Below, one piece after another: positions 24,391-35,520 of a stretch of DNA of 64,000 nt. The stretch spans positions 124,001 through 188,000 of the forward strand of contig JADNRV010000083.1 of the NCBI GenBank assembly GCA_015499995.1, written 5' to 3'. The notes below the pieces were generated by a model. That model worked only from the letters and a program-made list of their open reading frames with translations. It made no database searches and was not told where the DNA came from. Source of the DNA: Flammula alnicola. Its lineage: Eukaryota; Basidiomycota; Agaricomycetes; Agaricales; Strophariaceae. Every line of letters starts with the position of its first letter. The stretch's first letter is position 1. Made by a program: the position numbers and the translations under genes.

Positions 24391-24633
24391 ATTTCTGTTC
24401 GATGTACTTTATACATACCGCACATAGATGGCTCATAGCACCTGATACTACCATCATCGAGTTATGCCTTAATAACACGATCTCATAATACAACATTCCT
24501 TCGAATCGGCGAATCGACTGCGTATATATGTCGTTTTACGAAAACCACACCATAAATTTAACTATTTACAATCTTCTGATAGGCGCCCTTTGCACTCTAC
24601 AAACTTATGTCGAAATGAGTGCGCTCTAGACAT

Positions 24634-26184
24634 TTACCATCGCCTCTTCGCAAAATCCTCCAGGGTATCCTTGGTAGTCTCTATTTGAGTATGGAATTTG
24701 ATGCCCAAAATACGTGCTTCCTTAGATTTGTCGTACGAAATTTGGTACACCTTCTCGCCTTGCAGAATCTCTGGGAAGCCTTTCTGGAGTTTATGCGAAG
24801 GGAGAGGAGAGGGCGACAAAGAATTCGCGGCGTCGACTACGAGCAAATGTATATTGAATCAGTGGATCTTTTAATCTCGGGAATTACTCAAAAGGAAACT
24901 TACGCCACTCTTGCCAAATATAGGGACCTACAAGTGGTGAGGCGAAAGGCTGTTAGACGGGGCCAGAGTGAGTTTCTGAAGGGAAAGAGAACTGACCAGA
25001 TACAGTAATAATTCGTTCACCACCAGCTTCGGCTTTCTCGAGTGCGAGTACATGCCCAAGAGCGGTGTCACGGACATCGACCCATGAATTGGAGTCAGAC
25101 AACGCTGCCTTGGTTTTGGGATTTTCAGAAACGACCACATTGTACCAGGTTTGGAGAGAAGTATTCAAGGACGACAAAGATGAAACATCATGGATCGGCG
25201 GCTGGTATCAGGTTAGAGATAATGTGAGAAATAATTCGCAGTATCAGTAGATATCGATTGTGAGATACTCACCCCGAAAGCCTATTTTTGGAAAAATCAG
25301 TCAGCCGGATCATGGGGACAGAAAGTTAGAGAAAGGACTGACAAAGGGAGGATTGATAACCGCCAAATCCCACTGGATTTCTGACTTGTGCTTCTCATAG
25401 AAATCCCATGCACCTGAACAGAATGTTCCATATGTCAGTTTTAATCATGGGATACCGAGTAGATAAGTAATCGTCCTGACTTTTCTCTGCCAATGACTTC
25501 GAAGCACGATACATGGTCATCGGAGCAGCTTTATCGCCCTGTTCTTCGACCTCTTTGGGAGACTTGAGGTTCCAATCGACTTCACTGAACACGGTCGGAT
25601 TCGGAGGCGGTGACATGACTGCGGCACAGGAAGACGTAACAACAATTCGCTTGACTTTGGTGCTGATAACGATCCGATCAGCATTCAAGTATGCGAAGCC
25701 GTCGTCTGCCTACCCATTTTTGAGTGCGCTCTTGAGCATTCCCACTGTTCCTTGAACAGCGGGCAGGATAAGTTCTACATCAAGATACTTGAATAGCACT
25801 TTCGTCCAGTAGACCGATAAACACCCACCATCCGGATGCTTTGCATTTCCATGGAAAGGAGAAGCAGTGTGTTCAATTGCGTCCACATCTTTGACTGCCT
25901 CATCGAAGGCTCCCTCCTGCGATTGACAACAAAGTCGTAAACACGCATCTCAAAAAAGAAAATATAATTCGTACCTTCTCTATATCATCGACTACGACCA
26001 CTTCAAACTTGTCTCCATACCCCAATGAGGTGAAGTAGTCCGTCATAAACTTGCCCTTGGCCGCCGTGCGCACGGTCCCGCGAACGACGTAACCCCGCTC
26101 AAGCAGGATACGTACGACCCACATCGCTATGTATCCATTCGCGCCAGAAACCAGGATTTTGTCTCCTTTAGCAACTGTTGGCAT
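24634..26184 (-). CDS. Extended SDR NAD(P)-dependent reductase, copy B
   Basis: This complete multi-exon gene starts [20 protein letters not shown] (Rossmann motif; ATG at 26182-26184). It continues with [34 protein letters not shown], the catalytic YRASK ([13 protein letters not shown]) and [20 protein letters not shown]. Next come [20 protein letters not shown] and a short GPYIWQEW exon, and it ends [20 protein letters not shown] to the TAA at 24634-24636. Splice borders stay in phase through all exons I checked. Members of this family (aldehyde reductase 2, Gre2, dihydroflavonol-4-reductase) reduce carbonyl groups with NADPH in the cytosol. The substrate cannot be told from sequence. It is convergent with damaged copy A. 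Confidence 0.88.
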
Positions 26185-27096
26185 TGTGGTTGTAGTCAGA
26201 TGTGGGACAAGAGAGGATAAAAGGTGCACCAGTGTGTGATTTGGAGTTTAGATATCTTTAAGTGCATTCTTGGCGGGCATTGCCGAACATACGGTCACGT
26301 GCTTGAAAACCGGCGCGTGCGACACGCGTCATGATTGAATGATTCATCGTTCAACGTTCATTCATCCCTGGTTCATTTTGCGTTCATAGTAACATCGAAA
26401 AGAACTATACTGTATGTAAAAGAAAGTTTCCTTATAATTGACTGGATACTAATTCGCTTTCATCAGAATGAATGCTTGCCCAGGCAAGCCAGGAGGTAAA
26501 CTCCACTTGGACTCCACTCAACATTGAACATGCTTAAGGTAGGGCCGATTGAAGTTGATTCCGTCTCATCAGGTCATTATTATGATGGAACCCGCCCAGA
26601 TGAAATATCTTCCGCTTTACATGCTTGACAGTATACGTCAAGGTTCGTTCATTTTTCATCGCAACAACTTTACGAATATTAACGCCGAAGCTAATACAAC
26701 AGCGGGTTGATCGATAATGTGGATGACGAAGCATTACAATATGTGCACCGTCATTCGTTTGTGAACTGTTCTCTGAGATCTACGCTCTTTTCGGTGTTGG
26801 TCGTCAAAGTAAGGATCGCTCTCTCCGTGTTGTGTCTATGGAAGACGGGGAGCTGTCGACGTAATTCCATCCTCCCTTTCCTTCGCTGGCAGCGGCGCTC
26901 ATTAGTCTCTGAAGATCGTTCCTCCTCCGTCACCAGTCGAAGGCATTCTAAATTGTTTTTTCTTTGTCGTTCTCGTACGCCTTCCACATCGCTTTTGATT
27001 TCCCGTGTCTGACTTTTAAGGCATCCCATTTAGGCAGGCGCATCGAGGCCCGACCCAACGCTCGGATTGTTCCTTGCTCTCATTCTTTTCAGCCTC
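26185..27096. other. Intergenic region
   Basis: No supported gene. The first part is the promoter side of SDR copy B. Repeated ttcattc/gttcaacg motifs occur around 26335-26390. Confidence 0.35.
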
Positions 27097-27242
27097 ACGA
27101 TGGGCAACATAATAATCTTGGGTGGCATCTGATCTTCAACTGGACAGGTGTCGCCGTCTTCCTTTTTGTGGTCATCGACTGGGCTCTAGGAAAGAAGATT
27201 AGGAGACCCGTGGAAGGGAGTGAAGATGTTAAAGACCCGTAG
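27097..27242 (+). CDS. Possible terminal exon of a small membrane protein
   Basis: After a good acceptor (cattcttttcag) the frame reads PHDGQHNNLGWHLIFNWTGV, then a hydrophobic helix (AVFLFVVIDWALG), basic KKIRRP and an acidic end to a stop at 27240-27242. This looks like a single-pass tail-anchored membrane segment. A candidate first exon with an ATG (MEDGELST) lies near 26840 with a GT donor after it, but I could not join the two in phase. The family is not recognised. Confidence 0.3.
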
Positions 27243-27590
27243 AAACTTGGTAGGAACATAGGCGGATACTACGACAATTTCCAGAAACCTTTCGACCTTA
27301 GAAACTGAAAGCCCAGATGATTTGCTCGATCGTCGGTGCTTTGGATACTGGTGTCTTCTGTCCAATAGGGTTAGCGCGGACTTCCCGGTGCTCGGCGTTC
27401 GATTACCGCCTGTGCCGCGACTTTTTGCATTTTTTATCATCATCATCAAACCTGGGCCTGCCGTATTCAACTTTATTTCTGAGCCCTCTAACGTCGGTAC
27501 CAATAAAGGAGCCTGATCTCACTCGATGGCAGTGATAAGTCATGTGCCAGCAATTGTCAGACTTTACGTTCAATTCTCACCGCTCAGATC

Positions 27591-27614
27591 AACGTTCAAC
27601 GTTCAACGTTCAAC
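27591..27614. repeat. ACGTTCA short tandem repeat
   Basis: Three and a half copies of the 7-mer acgttca. Related ttgaac/gttcaacg motifs recur near 7441-7465, 26340, 34724 and 37650, mostly in intergenic DNA. Confidence 0.6.
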
Positions 27615-27781
27615 CGTCATGATCAACGCGTACAAGCTTTCGGATCTTCGTCTTTGACTCCAGCTTAGCACTCACCGGTACACCTTGCACACTTCATTCC
27701 GAAAGTAAAACCCTCTCTTTTATCTGCTGCAATATTTCAACTCGTCGTAGCTCCACGTTCTCGCTATGTTATTTCACAACT

Positions 27782-28492
27782 TTGGCCAAAAAGACACGTA
27801 CATCGCCACCAACTGACGCCTGTACGGGTGGAACGCAAGCACACATATCCAGCCGAGGTGCACTCTGCGGAAGTCCGGAAAACCAGGGCGTCTACTACAA
27901 TGACTCTCTTTGCTGCAAATTTTCGAATCTCAGCCCTTGCAATCCGTGCAAAAAGCTGCCAAAACTCGACATCCAGATCACCGAAGTGGAGACGCGCATC
28001 GCGATGCAAAGCGAGCGCCAGAGGCTGAAATCAGAGATAAACGTCAGTCACGACCGACTCATTCACCGATTTTATTCAGAGATTTTATTCGAGATCTTCC
28101 AGCAATGTTTTCCTGAAGGCATCGTCGATAAAGACTTTGATTGCGACCATTACAGCAAAAGCGAAATATCTGCTCCATTGGTCTTGTCATCTGTGTGCCG
28201 AAAATGGCGACAGGTTGCTTATGCAACGCCTCAACTCTGGACGCTGGTACCTCTCTGCGTCATTGGCAACAACTATCTCTCGCTACCCCGTTTGACGCAG
28301 GAATGGATAAGTCGATCCGCCCAGTCAATTTACATTTTCGTTAACTCCAACTCCTACCTCGACCATGTCGCCATTGACTCTCTCATCACCGTTATCAATC
28401 AATATTCTACCACTTGGCCATACCTGAGATCGTTAGGCTTAAGGCCGGGTCAGACCACCTATCGGAAGCAAGGTGCGAATACATACCATTGA
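27782..28492 (+). pseudogene. F-box protein gene truncated by a DUF3494 cassette
   Basis: The frame carries a coiled-coil-like lead (IQITEVETRIAMQSERQRLK), an F-box (LIHRFYSEILFEIFQQCFP), and the usual basidiomycete continuation APLVLSSVCRKWRQVAYATP then QLWTL. Such proteins are substrate adaptors of SCF ubiquitin ligases. The reading frame has no clear ATG at its 5' end; the first in-frame one is at 28004. It runs out of the F-box family after TTWPYLRSLGLRPG and ends at 28492 inside DNA that belongs to the upstream region of DUF3494 copy 2, so the leucine-rich part is lost. The block at 28230-28440 matches the relic at about 11300-11430. Confidence 0.7.
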
Positions 28493-29089
28493 CATTGATG
28501 CTCCACTGTTTGTCCCTTTCCCATAACGGCCTGGTCTCCTATAATCGGATGCCGGGCAGGTGACACTCTGGTCGAAGCTCGCACGGGGATTGTCTGTCAA
28601 TCAGCCTCGGACCCAAGCGTTCATATGAGGTTTCTCTGCGCCTTATTTTTAACCCTCGCGTGAAGATCGGTCAGCGGTCTAAGCCGCGATGTGTGATGGA
28701 CGTTGAAACCAATAAGCTACCTCGACGGCATGATGGTGGGCTTCAGTCTGTGTCGTCATAATGCGCTCAGGTTGTCGTATCTTCTAATACTTACACGCTG
28801 TCTTGGGGATTCCCTTGCATGCCCTAGGTCGGAAGGTGATCGTACAAGCACAGTGTGTCGGTGCACGATGAAGATACCGCGACCCTCGAGGCCTCCTATG
28901 AGGATGGACCATTAATTTTCCAACACACCGTATTTGCATCTGACAGGGATGACGACTCTTTCCATCTTCAAACATTTGTGGGTTGTCCTTGAAGTCGGTA
29001 TGACTGACTCTCAAATTTATAAAAGCCCGTATTCTAACATGAAAAATCTTCAGTTAATCGGCCTCTTCGATTAAATCCTTGTCCCGATC
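28447..29089 (+). promoter_or_regulatory. Upstream region of DUF3494 copy 2
   Basis: This stretch is closely similar over its whole length to 8205-8866, starting gaccacctatcggaagcaag. TATAAAAG lies at 29018-29025, 72 bp before the ATG at 29090. The core promoter therefore appears intact even though the gene behind it is damaged. Confidence 0.6.
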
Positions 29090-30061
29090 ATGTCACCCAA
29101 TACTTTCCTCAAGGTTATCGCTCTTAGCTTGATGGTGAGCATATTCAGTGCTGCCAGCACTGTCTCGTAGTCACGTCAACTAACTTCTTTTGGCCCAGAC
29201 TCTGACAAATTGCCTTGCATTGGGACCTCCTGCTGTCGTCTAGGTGGAGCAGGAAACTTTGTTATACTAGCCAAGTCGGGAATTTCTACCGTCGCACCCT
29301 CGAAGATTAGTCAGTATTAGTACCTTCTCCACCTCACATTATCATATCTTAATTGATTCTTTACGTATACAGCTGGAAATCTTGGCCTTAGCCCTGCCGC
29401 CGAGACTTTTTTCACTGGATTCTCGCTCATTCGAAGTTCGAGCGGGACCACCGCGTCATCCAGTCAAGTCATTGGAACTCTTGAGGCCGCGGATTTCACC
29501 AGCCCGACGCCTTCAACCCTCACGACATCAGTAACTGCTTGATTACCGCCTTCAACGATGCAGCCGGTCGGTTGAACCCTACGGCTGTTGACCTCGGTGC
29601 TGGTAGGAATTACAAGCGGTTCTACTTTTTGGCTCAGACACGTTTGTTAATAGGTACCATTGGCGGCCTTACGTTCGCGCCAGGAATTTACAAATGGTCC
29701 AGCAACGTCAAGATCACGACTAGTATTACTATATCTGGTAATAGCACCGACAGTGAGCGTCCCTCGTGCCCACCATCCTTGACATAATGATTGACCGGCT
29801 TCACCTGATTCAGCTTGGATCTTCCAGGTTGCTGGCACGCTCACCATGGCATCCGGAAAGACAATTACCCTCAGCGGTGGCGCACTTGCGAAGAACATCG
29901 TCTGGGTTGCCTCTGGCAAGGTGGCCATTGGCTCCACCGCAGTTTTCAACGGCGTCATTCTGGGTGCTACCGCGATAGTGCTCAACACTGGCGCGACTTT
30001 GCACGGCCGCATCCTCGCCCAGACTGCTGTTACGCTGCAAAACGCCATTGTGTCATCTTAA
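29090..30061 (+). pseudogene. Ice-binding protein (DUF3494), copy 2, broken
   Basis: The exon-intron layout of copy 1 is kept, and the end is nearly identical in type (LSGGALAKNIVWVASGKVAI, GRILAQTAVTLQNAIVSS). Compared with copy 1, one base is missing near 29240 (GPPAVV then a TAG stop) and another near 29536 (before the MITAFNDAAGRLNP block), so no continuous protein can be read. The broken regions otherwise remain similar. If these two deletions were assembly errors the gene could be intact, but the N-terminal intron region and third exon have also diverged. Confidence 0.8.
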
Positions 30062-30283
30062 GATATCCATATATCTAGTTCTATGGAGTAAGTGTTATTC
30101 AACTGAAACGGCTGTCTGGTAAATAAAGAAGTGGCAACTAGTATTGGACATATGTATTATTGTAGTGCCGGAAGAGTCAGATACCCTGTACTTAAAGCAT
30201 GAAATTCGAATTCGTACCAAAAACCACAGCCTTCGATCCGTTCGATCCTGCATCTGGTCAGTGCTTGGCTGAGTGCAAGATTT

Positions 30284-30349
30284 GCAGCAGTTCCGGCGCC
30301 TTCTGGGGAAAAAAAAACTGGGAATCTCATTAGTTTCCGGAACTGCTGG
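30284..30349. mobile_element. 66-bp hairpin insertion
   Basis: Compared with the downstream flanks of copies 1, 3 and 4, this copy carries about 66 extra bases between gcaagattt and aagtagaaaatt. The insert begins cagcagttccgg (30285-30296) and ends with the exact reverse complement ccggaactgctg (30337-30348), with a poly-A tract inside. It is a minute inverted-repeat element. No clear target duplication was seen. Confidence 0.6.
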
Positions 30350-30394
30350 AAGTAGAAAATTAGACAGAGAAGAGTTTTATAGCTTTGGCTACCC

Positions 30395-30610
30395 AGCTCA
30401 AGGTAGGGTGTAATACTATAGGAGTATGGGGCGTCGGGAACTGATCACTGTGGGCTGCACCAACATCCCGGAGCACTCATATGCGGAGCTCGTCGAAAGA
30501 GTTCCCAACATTTGTCGACGTACAAAAGACGAGCTTGCACGTGGGTGATATTGTTCCAATCGATAATGAGCGATTTCAAGTGAACAGCCGAAATCTCGAG
30601 GGTTGTTAGC
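30395..30610. repeat. Fragment of the F-box/LRR relic between DUF3494 copies 2 and 3
   Basis: About 215 bp match 10855-11085 in the same orientation (for example gacgagcttgcacgtgggtg). The piece forms the central spacer of the inverted pair of DUF3494 cassettes. It shows that F-box sequence travels together with the ice-binding gene. Confidence 0.75.
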
Positions 30611-30935
30611 TTTGCTTGAAGTTTGAAGCGTTGTGCTAGGAGTCGTGTGAATCTTAAATTTATGTATGTTAAGCTGAAGCTCTACTGTACAACGTAATAA
30701 AACTCTTGTCTAATTTCCCATTCAGATTTTGCACTCGACCAACCACCAGATGCAGGATCGAACGGATCGAAGGCTGTGATTGTTGGTACGAATTCAAATT
30801 TCATGCTATAAGTACAGGGCATCTGAACTACACTAGTCTGTCCAATGCGAAGTACTAATCTGGACTATTTCTTTATTTAACCCGAAATCCTGTTAGAACG
30901 ACACGTTAGGCCATATAACTACATATATAGATATC

Positions 30936-31902
30936 TTAAGAAGACACAATAGCCTGCTGTAGCGTAACAGCAGTCTGAGCTAGGATGCGGCCGTGCAAAG
31001 TCGCACCAGTGTTGAGCGCTACGGAGGTAGCACCCAGAATGACGCCATTGAAAACTGCGCCTGAGTTAATGGTCACCTTGCCAGAGACAACCCAGACGAT
31101 GTTCTTTGCAAGTGCGCCACTGCTGAGGTTAATTGCCTTGCCGATGCCACGGTGAGCGTGCCAGCAATCTGGAAGATCCAAGCTGAAATCAGACGAAGCC
31201 GGTCAATCGTTATGTCAAGGATGATGGGGTGCAAGGGACGCTCACTGTCGGTGCTACTACCAGATATGGTAATACTAGTCGGATATTGACGTTGCTGGAC
31301 CACTTGTAAATTCCTGGCGCGAACGCAAGGCCGCCAATGGCACCTATTAACAAACGTGTCTGAACTAACAAACTCAGGAAACCACGTGTAGTTCCCTACC
31401 AGCGCCGACTTCAACAGCCGTAGGGTTCGACCGACCGGCTGCATCGTTGAAGGCAGTAATCATAGCATTACTGATGTCGTGAGGGTTGAAGGCGTCGGGC
31501 TGGTGAAATCCGCAGCCATAAGAGTTCCAACGACTTGACTAGATGACGCGGTTGTCCCGCTCGAACTTCGAATGACGAGAATCCAGTGAAAAAAGTCCGG
31601 CGCGGGCTAGGCCAAGATTTCCAGCTGTGTATGTAAAGAATCGATTAAGACTATGTTAAATGTGAGGTGGAGGTTAATAATACTGACTAATCTTCGAGGG
31701 TGCGACGGTAGAAACACCCGACTTGGCTAGTATAAAAAGTTGCCTGCTCCACCTAGGACGACAGCAGGAGGTCCAACGCAAGGCAATTGTCAGAGTCTGG
31801 TAAAAAGAAGTTAGTTGAAGTCACTACGAGAAAGCTGCTGGCAGCACTCGATATGCTCACCATCAAGCCGAGCGACAACCTTGAGGAAAGTATTGGTGAC
31901 AT
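30936..31902 (-). pseudogene. Ice-binding protein (DUF3494), copy 3, broken
   Basis: Minus-strand copy with recognisable exons, ending LSSGALAKNIVWVVSGKVTI and GRILAQTAVTLQQAIVSS (stop at 30936-30938). Losses relative to copy 1 include one base just after the ATG (31900-31902), several bases in the NVNLPTSITISG block near 31285, and one base in the TVASGK block near 31147. More differences lie in the third exon. The copy is inverted relative to copy 2 and lies tail-to-tail with it. Confidence 0.82.
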
Positions 31903-32560
31903 GATCGGGACAAGGATTTAATCGAAGAGGTTGATTAACTGAAGATGTTTCATGTTAGAATACAGGCTTTTATAAATTTGAGAGCTAGTCATACCGACTT
32001 CAAGGACAACCCATAAACGTTTGAAGATAGCAAGAGTCATCATCCCTGTCAGACGCAAATACAGTGTGTTGGAAAATTATGATCCATCCTCAGGGAAGCT
32101 TCGAGGCTCGGGGTATCTTCATAGTGCACCGACGCACTGGCTTGTACGATGCATGCAGGGGAATCCCCAGGAGAAGATAGACAGCGTGTAAGTCTTAGAA
32201 GATACGACAACCTGAGCGCATTATTACGACACAGACTGAAGCCCACCGTCATGCTGTCGAGGTAGATCCTGAACGCTTCATTAGTTTCAACGTTCGTCAC
32301 ATATCGCGGCTTAGACGGGTGACCGATCTTCACGCGAGGGTTTAAAATAAGGCGCAGAACCTTATTCAAAACCCTCATATGAACGCCTGGGTCCGAGGCT
32401 GATTGACAGACAATCCCCGTGCGAGCTTTGACCAGAGTGTCACCTGCCAGGCATCTGATTATAGGAGAAGGTAGGGGACCAGGCCGTTATGGGAAAGGGA
32501 CAAACAGTGGAGCATCAATGGTATGTCTCGCACCTTGCTTCCGATAGGTGGTCCCTTAAG
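31903..32560 (-). promoter_or_regulatory. Upstream region of DUF3494 copy 3
   Basis: Inverted copy of the shared upstream region. The TATAAAAG box reads as CTTTTATA at 31967-31974 on the plus strand, 72 bp from the ATG. The homology stops near 32560 at the same point as in the other cassettes. Confidence 0.55.
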
Positions 32561-32960
32561 CTTAACGATCTTCAGAATGGCAGTCGAGAGGTCTGCCTTT
32601 CGTCATATGTACAAGTAGGTGACGATACCATGACCGCGACCAAGACAGCTTGTTACTGGTCGCCAGCTAGAGTGGAGGGCCCGAGGTCTTGAATAGCAAA
32701 GGAAATAAGCTAGAGGTAATCGTGCGTGTTAAGGAATATTACTCACAGTGCCGAAATCTATCCGGATACTCTCCGCCCACATTGAAGTAGCAAGAGTAAC
32801 AAGACTTCTGCGATTCCATGGCAGACTTAGGTGCGCAAATAAGGATGCTTCTGACAGCCGTGTCGCGTCTTGCAACGGAGCATTCCTCTGTTCAACAATA
32901 AATGTTAGCGCAGTGTTCATAGAAGGAAACAACAAGATTCGTATTCAATAAAAAATACTA
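32561..32960 (-). repeat. F-box-derived flank shared by cassettes 3 and 4
   Basis: This segment is similar to 37140-37560. On the minus strand it can be read as VEQRNAPLQDATRLSEAS and LPWNRRSLVTLATSMWA, which resembles the conserved post-F-box helix of basidiomycete F-box proteins (W-R-SLAL-TP-LW). It is too short and frame-poor to be a gene. Confidence 0.45.
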
Positions 32961-33029
32961 TCACGTGCAATGGGTTTCGAACGGAGAGGGAGATTCAAAT
33001 TTCAGTCTCTGAACCCAAAATCACTGTTA

Positions 33030-35110
33030 TTCCACCGTACACTTGCAATCATGGATTCACTCGTGCTTACAGGCAAGCCACCGCATCTCAGCAGCTCCTT
33101 GCCCCAGAGGCAGAACGCATCCTTGTTGACTGAATTCATTTTTACTCGGACACATCCCACCCACTCAATAGATGGACAATTCGCAAGAAGGCCAAATGTA
33201 TCTGTGGTGAAAGGCTAAGTGCAGGATGTATTCGCTCTTTCCTTGCAAGATGGCCCGAGATTAAACTTGGAAAACCTTCTGCGCTGGACCCCAAGCGCGC
33301 CCAAGCATTCAACCGACCTGTTGTGGCGCGATGCGTCAAGCAACTCGACGAGCTTGTTCAGAGATACAGCATACAACATACGGAAGGAGAATATGTACAA
33401 CATGGATGAGAAGGGGTGTCAACGAGGAGGAGGCAGGAAAGCAATTACGAAAGTATTTTGTTCCTCGCGCACGTCGTCCGAAGTATAAACAGCGCAGCGC
33501 AAATCTCGAACTCGTCCGATCATTGAGTGCGTCTGTGCAGATGGAAAAATCTCAAGCCTGGATTCGTCTTTCAGGAGACAGAATTCACCCCAGAGCACTT
33601 CGAGGTTGACGACGAGATTGTGTATGTCCCAAATTTCTTTTATTTTATGTCGTAAGTTGACTGTCGTGATTTCTAGTGTTTCCATGTCTGAAAATGGATG
33701 GACCGACGACTTTCTGTGCACCAAGTGGTTCACGGATTATTTATTCCCCAGGCGACCGCTCGGAATTCTTCAAACACCCCAATTTTACTCATCTACTATG
33801 GCCACGGATCGCATGACACCTTCAAAATCATCGACTTCGCAATCTCACATGGCATCATTTCTTTTGTCTTCACCCTCACACGACCCATATGCTTCAGCCT
33901 CTTGACGTTGGGGGTTTTTGGACCATTTCAAAAGCCTGGGCTGTCCGCTGCGACGAAATCACGGACGACACCGGAGGAAATGCCGCGACAGGACTTCGTC
34001 AAGGAGTACATGCATGTACGGGCTGCGACCTTCAAACGACAACAATCAAGCAGACATTCAAGAAAAGCGGCATCTACCCCGTCAATCCGGAAGACTTTAT
34101 TGACAAGGACTTTGCTCCAAGCATCTCAACCTCGACTTCAGCGCGTTCCGTTCCTGCGAGCTATCCAGTGTCAGACGATAACGCCGACAACGATTTCTAT
34201 GCAACCGAGAAGAATGAGACGACCCCGACGAAGCAAGAGAGGATGACAGTGATGCAGAAGATGGCGGCAGTGATGAAGAAAATGAAGCAACGTCCGGCAG
34301 GATCCCGGATCTGACAGCATTCCAATCCCTCCACCCCAATTCATGACCCATTCGGGTTTCTCGCAGATTTCCAGATTCGGACTTCTTCAACTTCTTCCAC
34401 ATCATCAAGGTCCACCACACCTTCGACGTCTTCTATGCCTTCACCTGAACGGACACCTTTTCCCCCAGAATCGTGGTATGCCCTCCCTGGACCGTCACGC
34501 TCCCAACCACGTCGTTCAAGCCCAAGCACCTGCTCTTCGCAGGGAAACTCAGCACACCCGACAGCGAAAAGCTGACTCAAGCCGCTGGAGGAACGTGTTG
34601 CGTAGCTTGAGTCCGAAGCAGTCACTTTGCGAGCCCACCTTTCCATGACCACGACGATATTCAAGGCCTGAAGCGGAAAAAGAACCCCCGACAACAAGTC
34701 TCGCAACCGTCCAAAGCTGAACATTGAACGTTGATGCCCGGACTTTGACCTCAGGTCCCGGTCGGTGTGCCGCAGCGGAAAAGGAGGCGGCCAAGGAGGT
34801 GGAACGACAGAAGAAACAAATGGCGCGGGATCAGCGAGAGCGAAGAAGAACGACAACGCGCTCGACTGACTCACCCAAACCATGCATTCTCGGGAGCGTT
34901 GGGCTCAAGTCGAAGCGAGACCTTGTCGACATCGCACATACATTGCGAATCAGGCAGGCAAAGAGAAGCTCACAACGAAAAAGATTCCAGACTTCATCGA
35001 CGCGCACTTCAATTCAAATCCGAGAAACGCGAAGATCCACGGTTGAAGGATTATTCAATGCTCGACGACGGCCTCAGACTGACGAGAACAACACTAACGG
35101 TGAAGCTACA
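33030..35110 (+). pseudogene. Pogo/CENP-B-type DDE transposase relic
   Basis: Blocks in shifting frames spell the usual order of this family. First is a CENP-B-type DNA-binding part (AERILVD, then NRWTIRKKAKCICGERLS, IRSFLARWPEIKLGKPSALD; 33095-33290). Next are NMDEKGCQRGGGRK (33390-33440), FVPRARRPKYKQRSANLELV and SENGWTDDFLC. Then comes ILLIYYGHGSHDTFKIIDFA, where the second catalytic acidic residue (usually IYDGHGSH) is a Tyr. MLQPLDVG and TTIKQTFKKSGIYPVNPEDF follow, and the C-terminal SAP-like end is GLFNARRR. Several frameshifts and stops separate the blocks, so the copy is dead. Its insertion lies between DUF3494 copies 3 and 4. Confidence 0.85.
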
Positions 35111-35125
35111 AAACTTCTCTGTCCG

Positions 35126-35215
35126 CACTACACTAATATGTCTAATGCGAGTCAATGCGAGGTCTATAGTAATCCGTACTCTTTCTTTCTTTAACTCGAA
35201 ATCCTTTGAGCATGA
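35126..35215 (-). repeat. Relic of a fifth DUF3494 3' flank
   Basis: About 90 bp (cactacactaatatgtcta ... ctttctttctttaactcgaa) resemble the 3' flank of copy 4 at 35403-35480 (cactacactaatctgtcca ... ctatttctttattttacccg). It lies directly beside copy 4's own flank, so it is probably the remnant of an additional cassette whose gene has been lost, perhaps on transposon insertion. Confidence 0.5.
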
Positions 35216-35520
35216 ACCTTAATTTATGTATTTATCGAAAGTTAAGCTGAAGCTCTACAACATAATAAGCTCTTCTCCGTCCAATTTCCACTTAAATCTT
35301 GCACTCACCAAGCACCAGATGGAGGACCAAATGGATCGAAGGCTATGATTTTGGTACGAATTAAATTTCATGCTATAAGTACAGGCATCTGAGTCTTCCG
35401 GCACTACACTAATCTGTCCAATGCGAGGCACTAATCTGTACTATTTCTTTATTTTACCCGCAATCCTCTTCAGAACGATACTTCATGAAGTGAGGCCATA
35501 GAACTACATATATGGATATC

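Noticed and set aside
30936..31181. Copy 3 terminal exon as an intact short ice-binding gene
   Set aside because: Its open frame begins inside an exon after a one-base loss; the preceding exons are frame-broken.
34341..34883. 180-codon minus-strand frame
   Set aside because: Lies opposite the C-terminal part of the pogo-type transposase relic, which has recognisable motifs in the sense direction.
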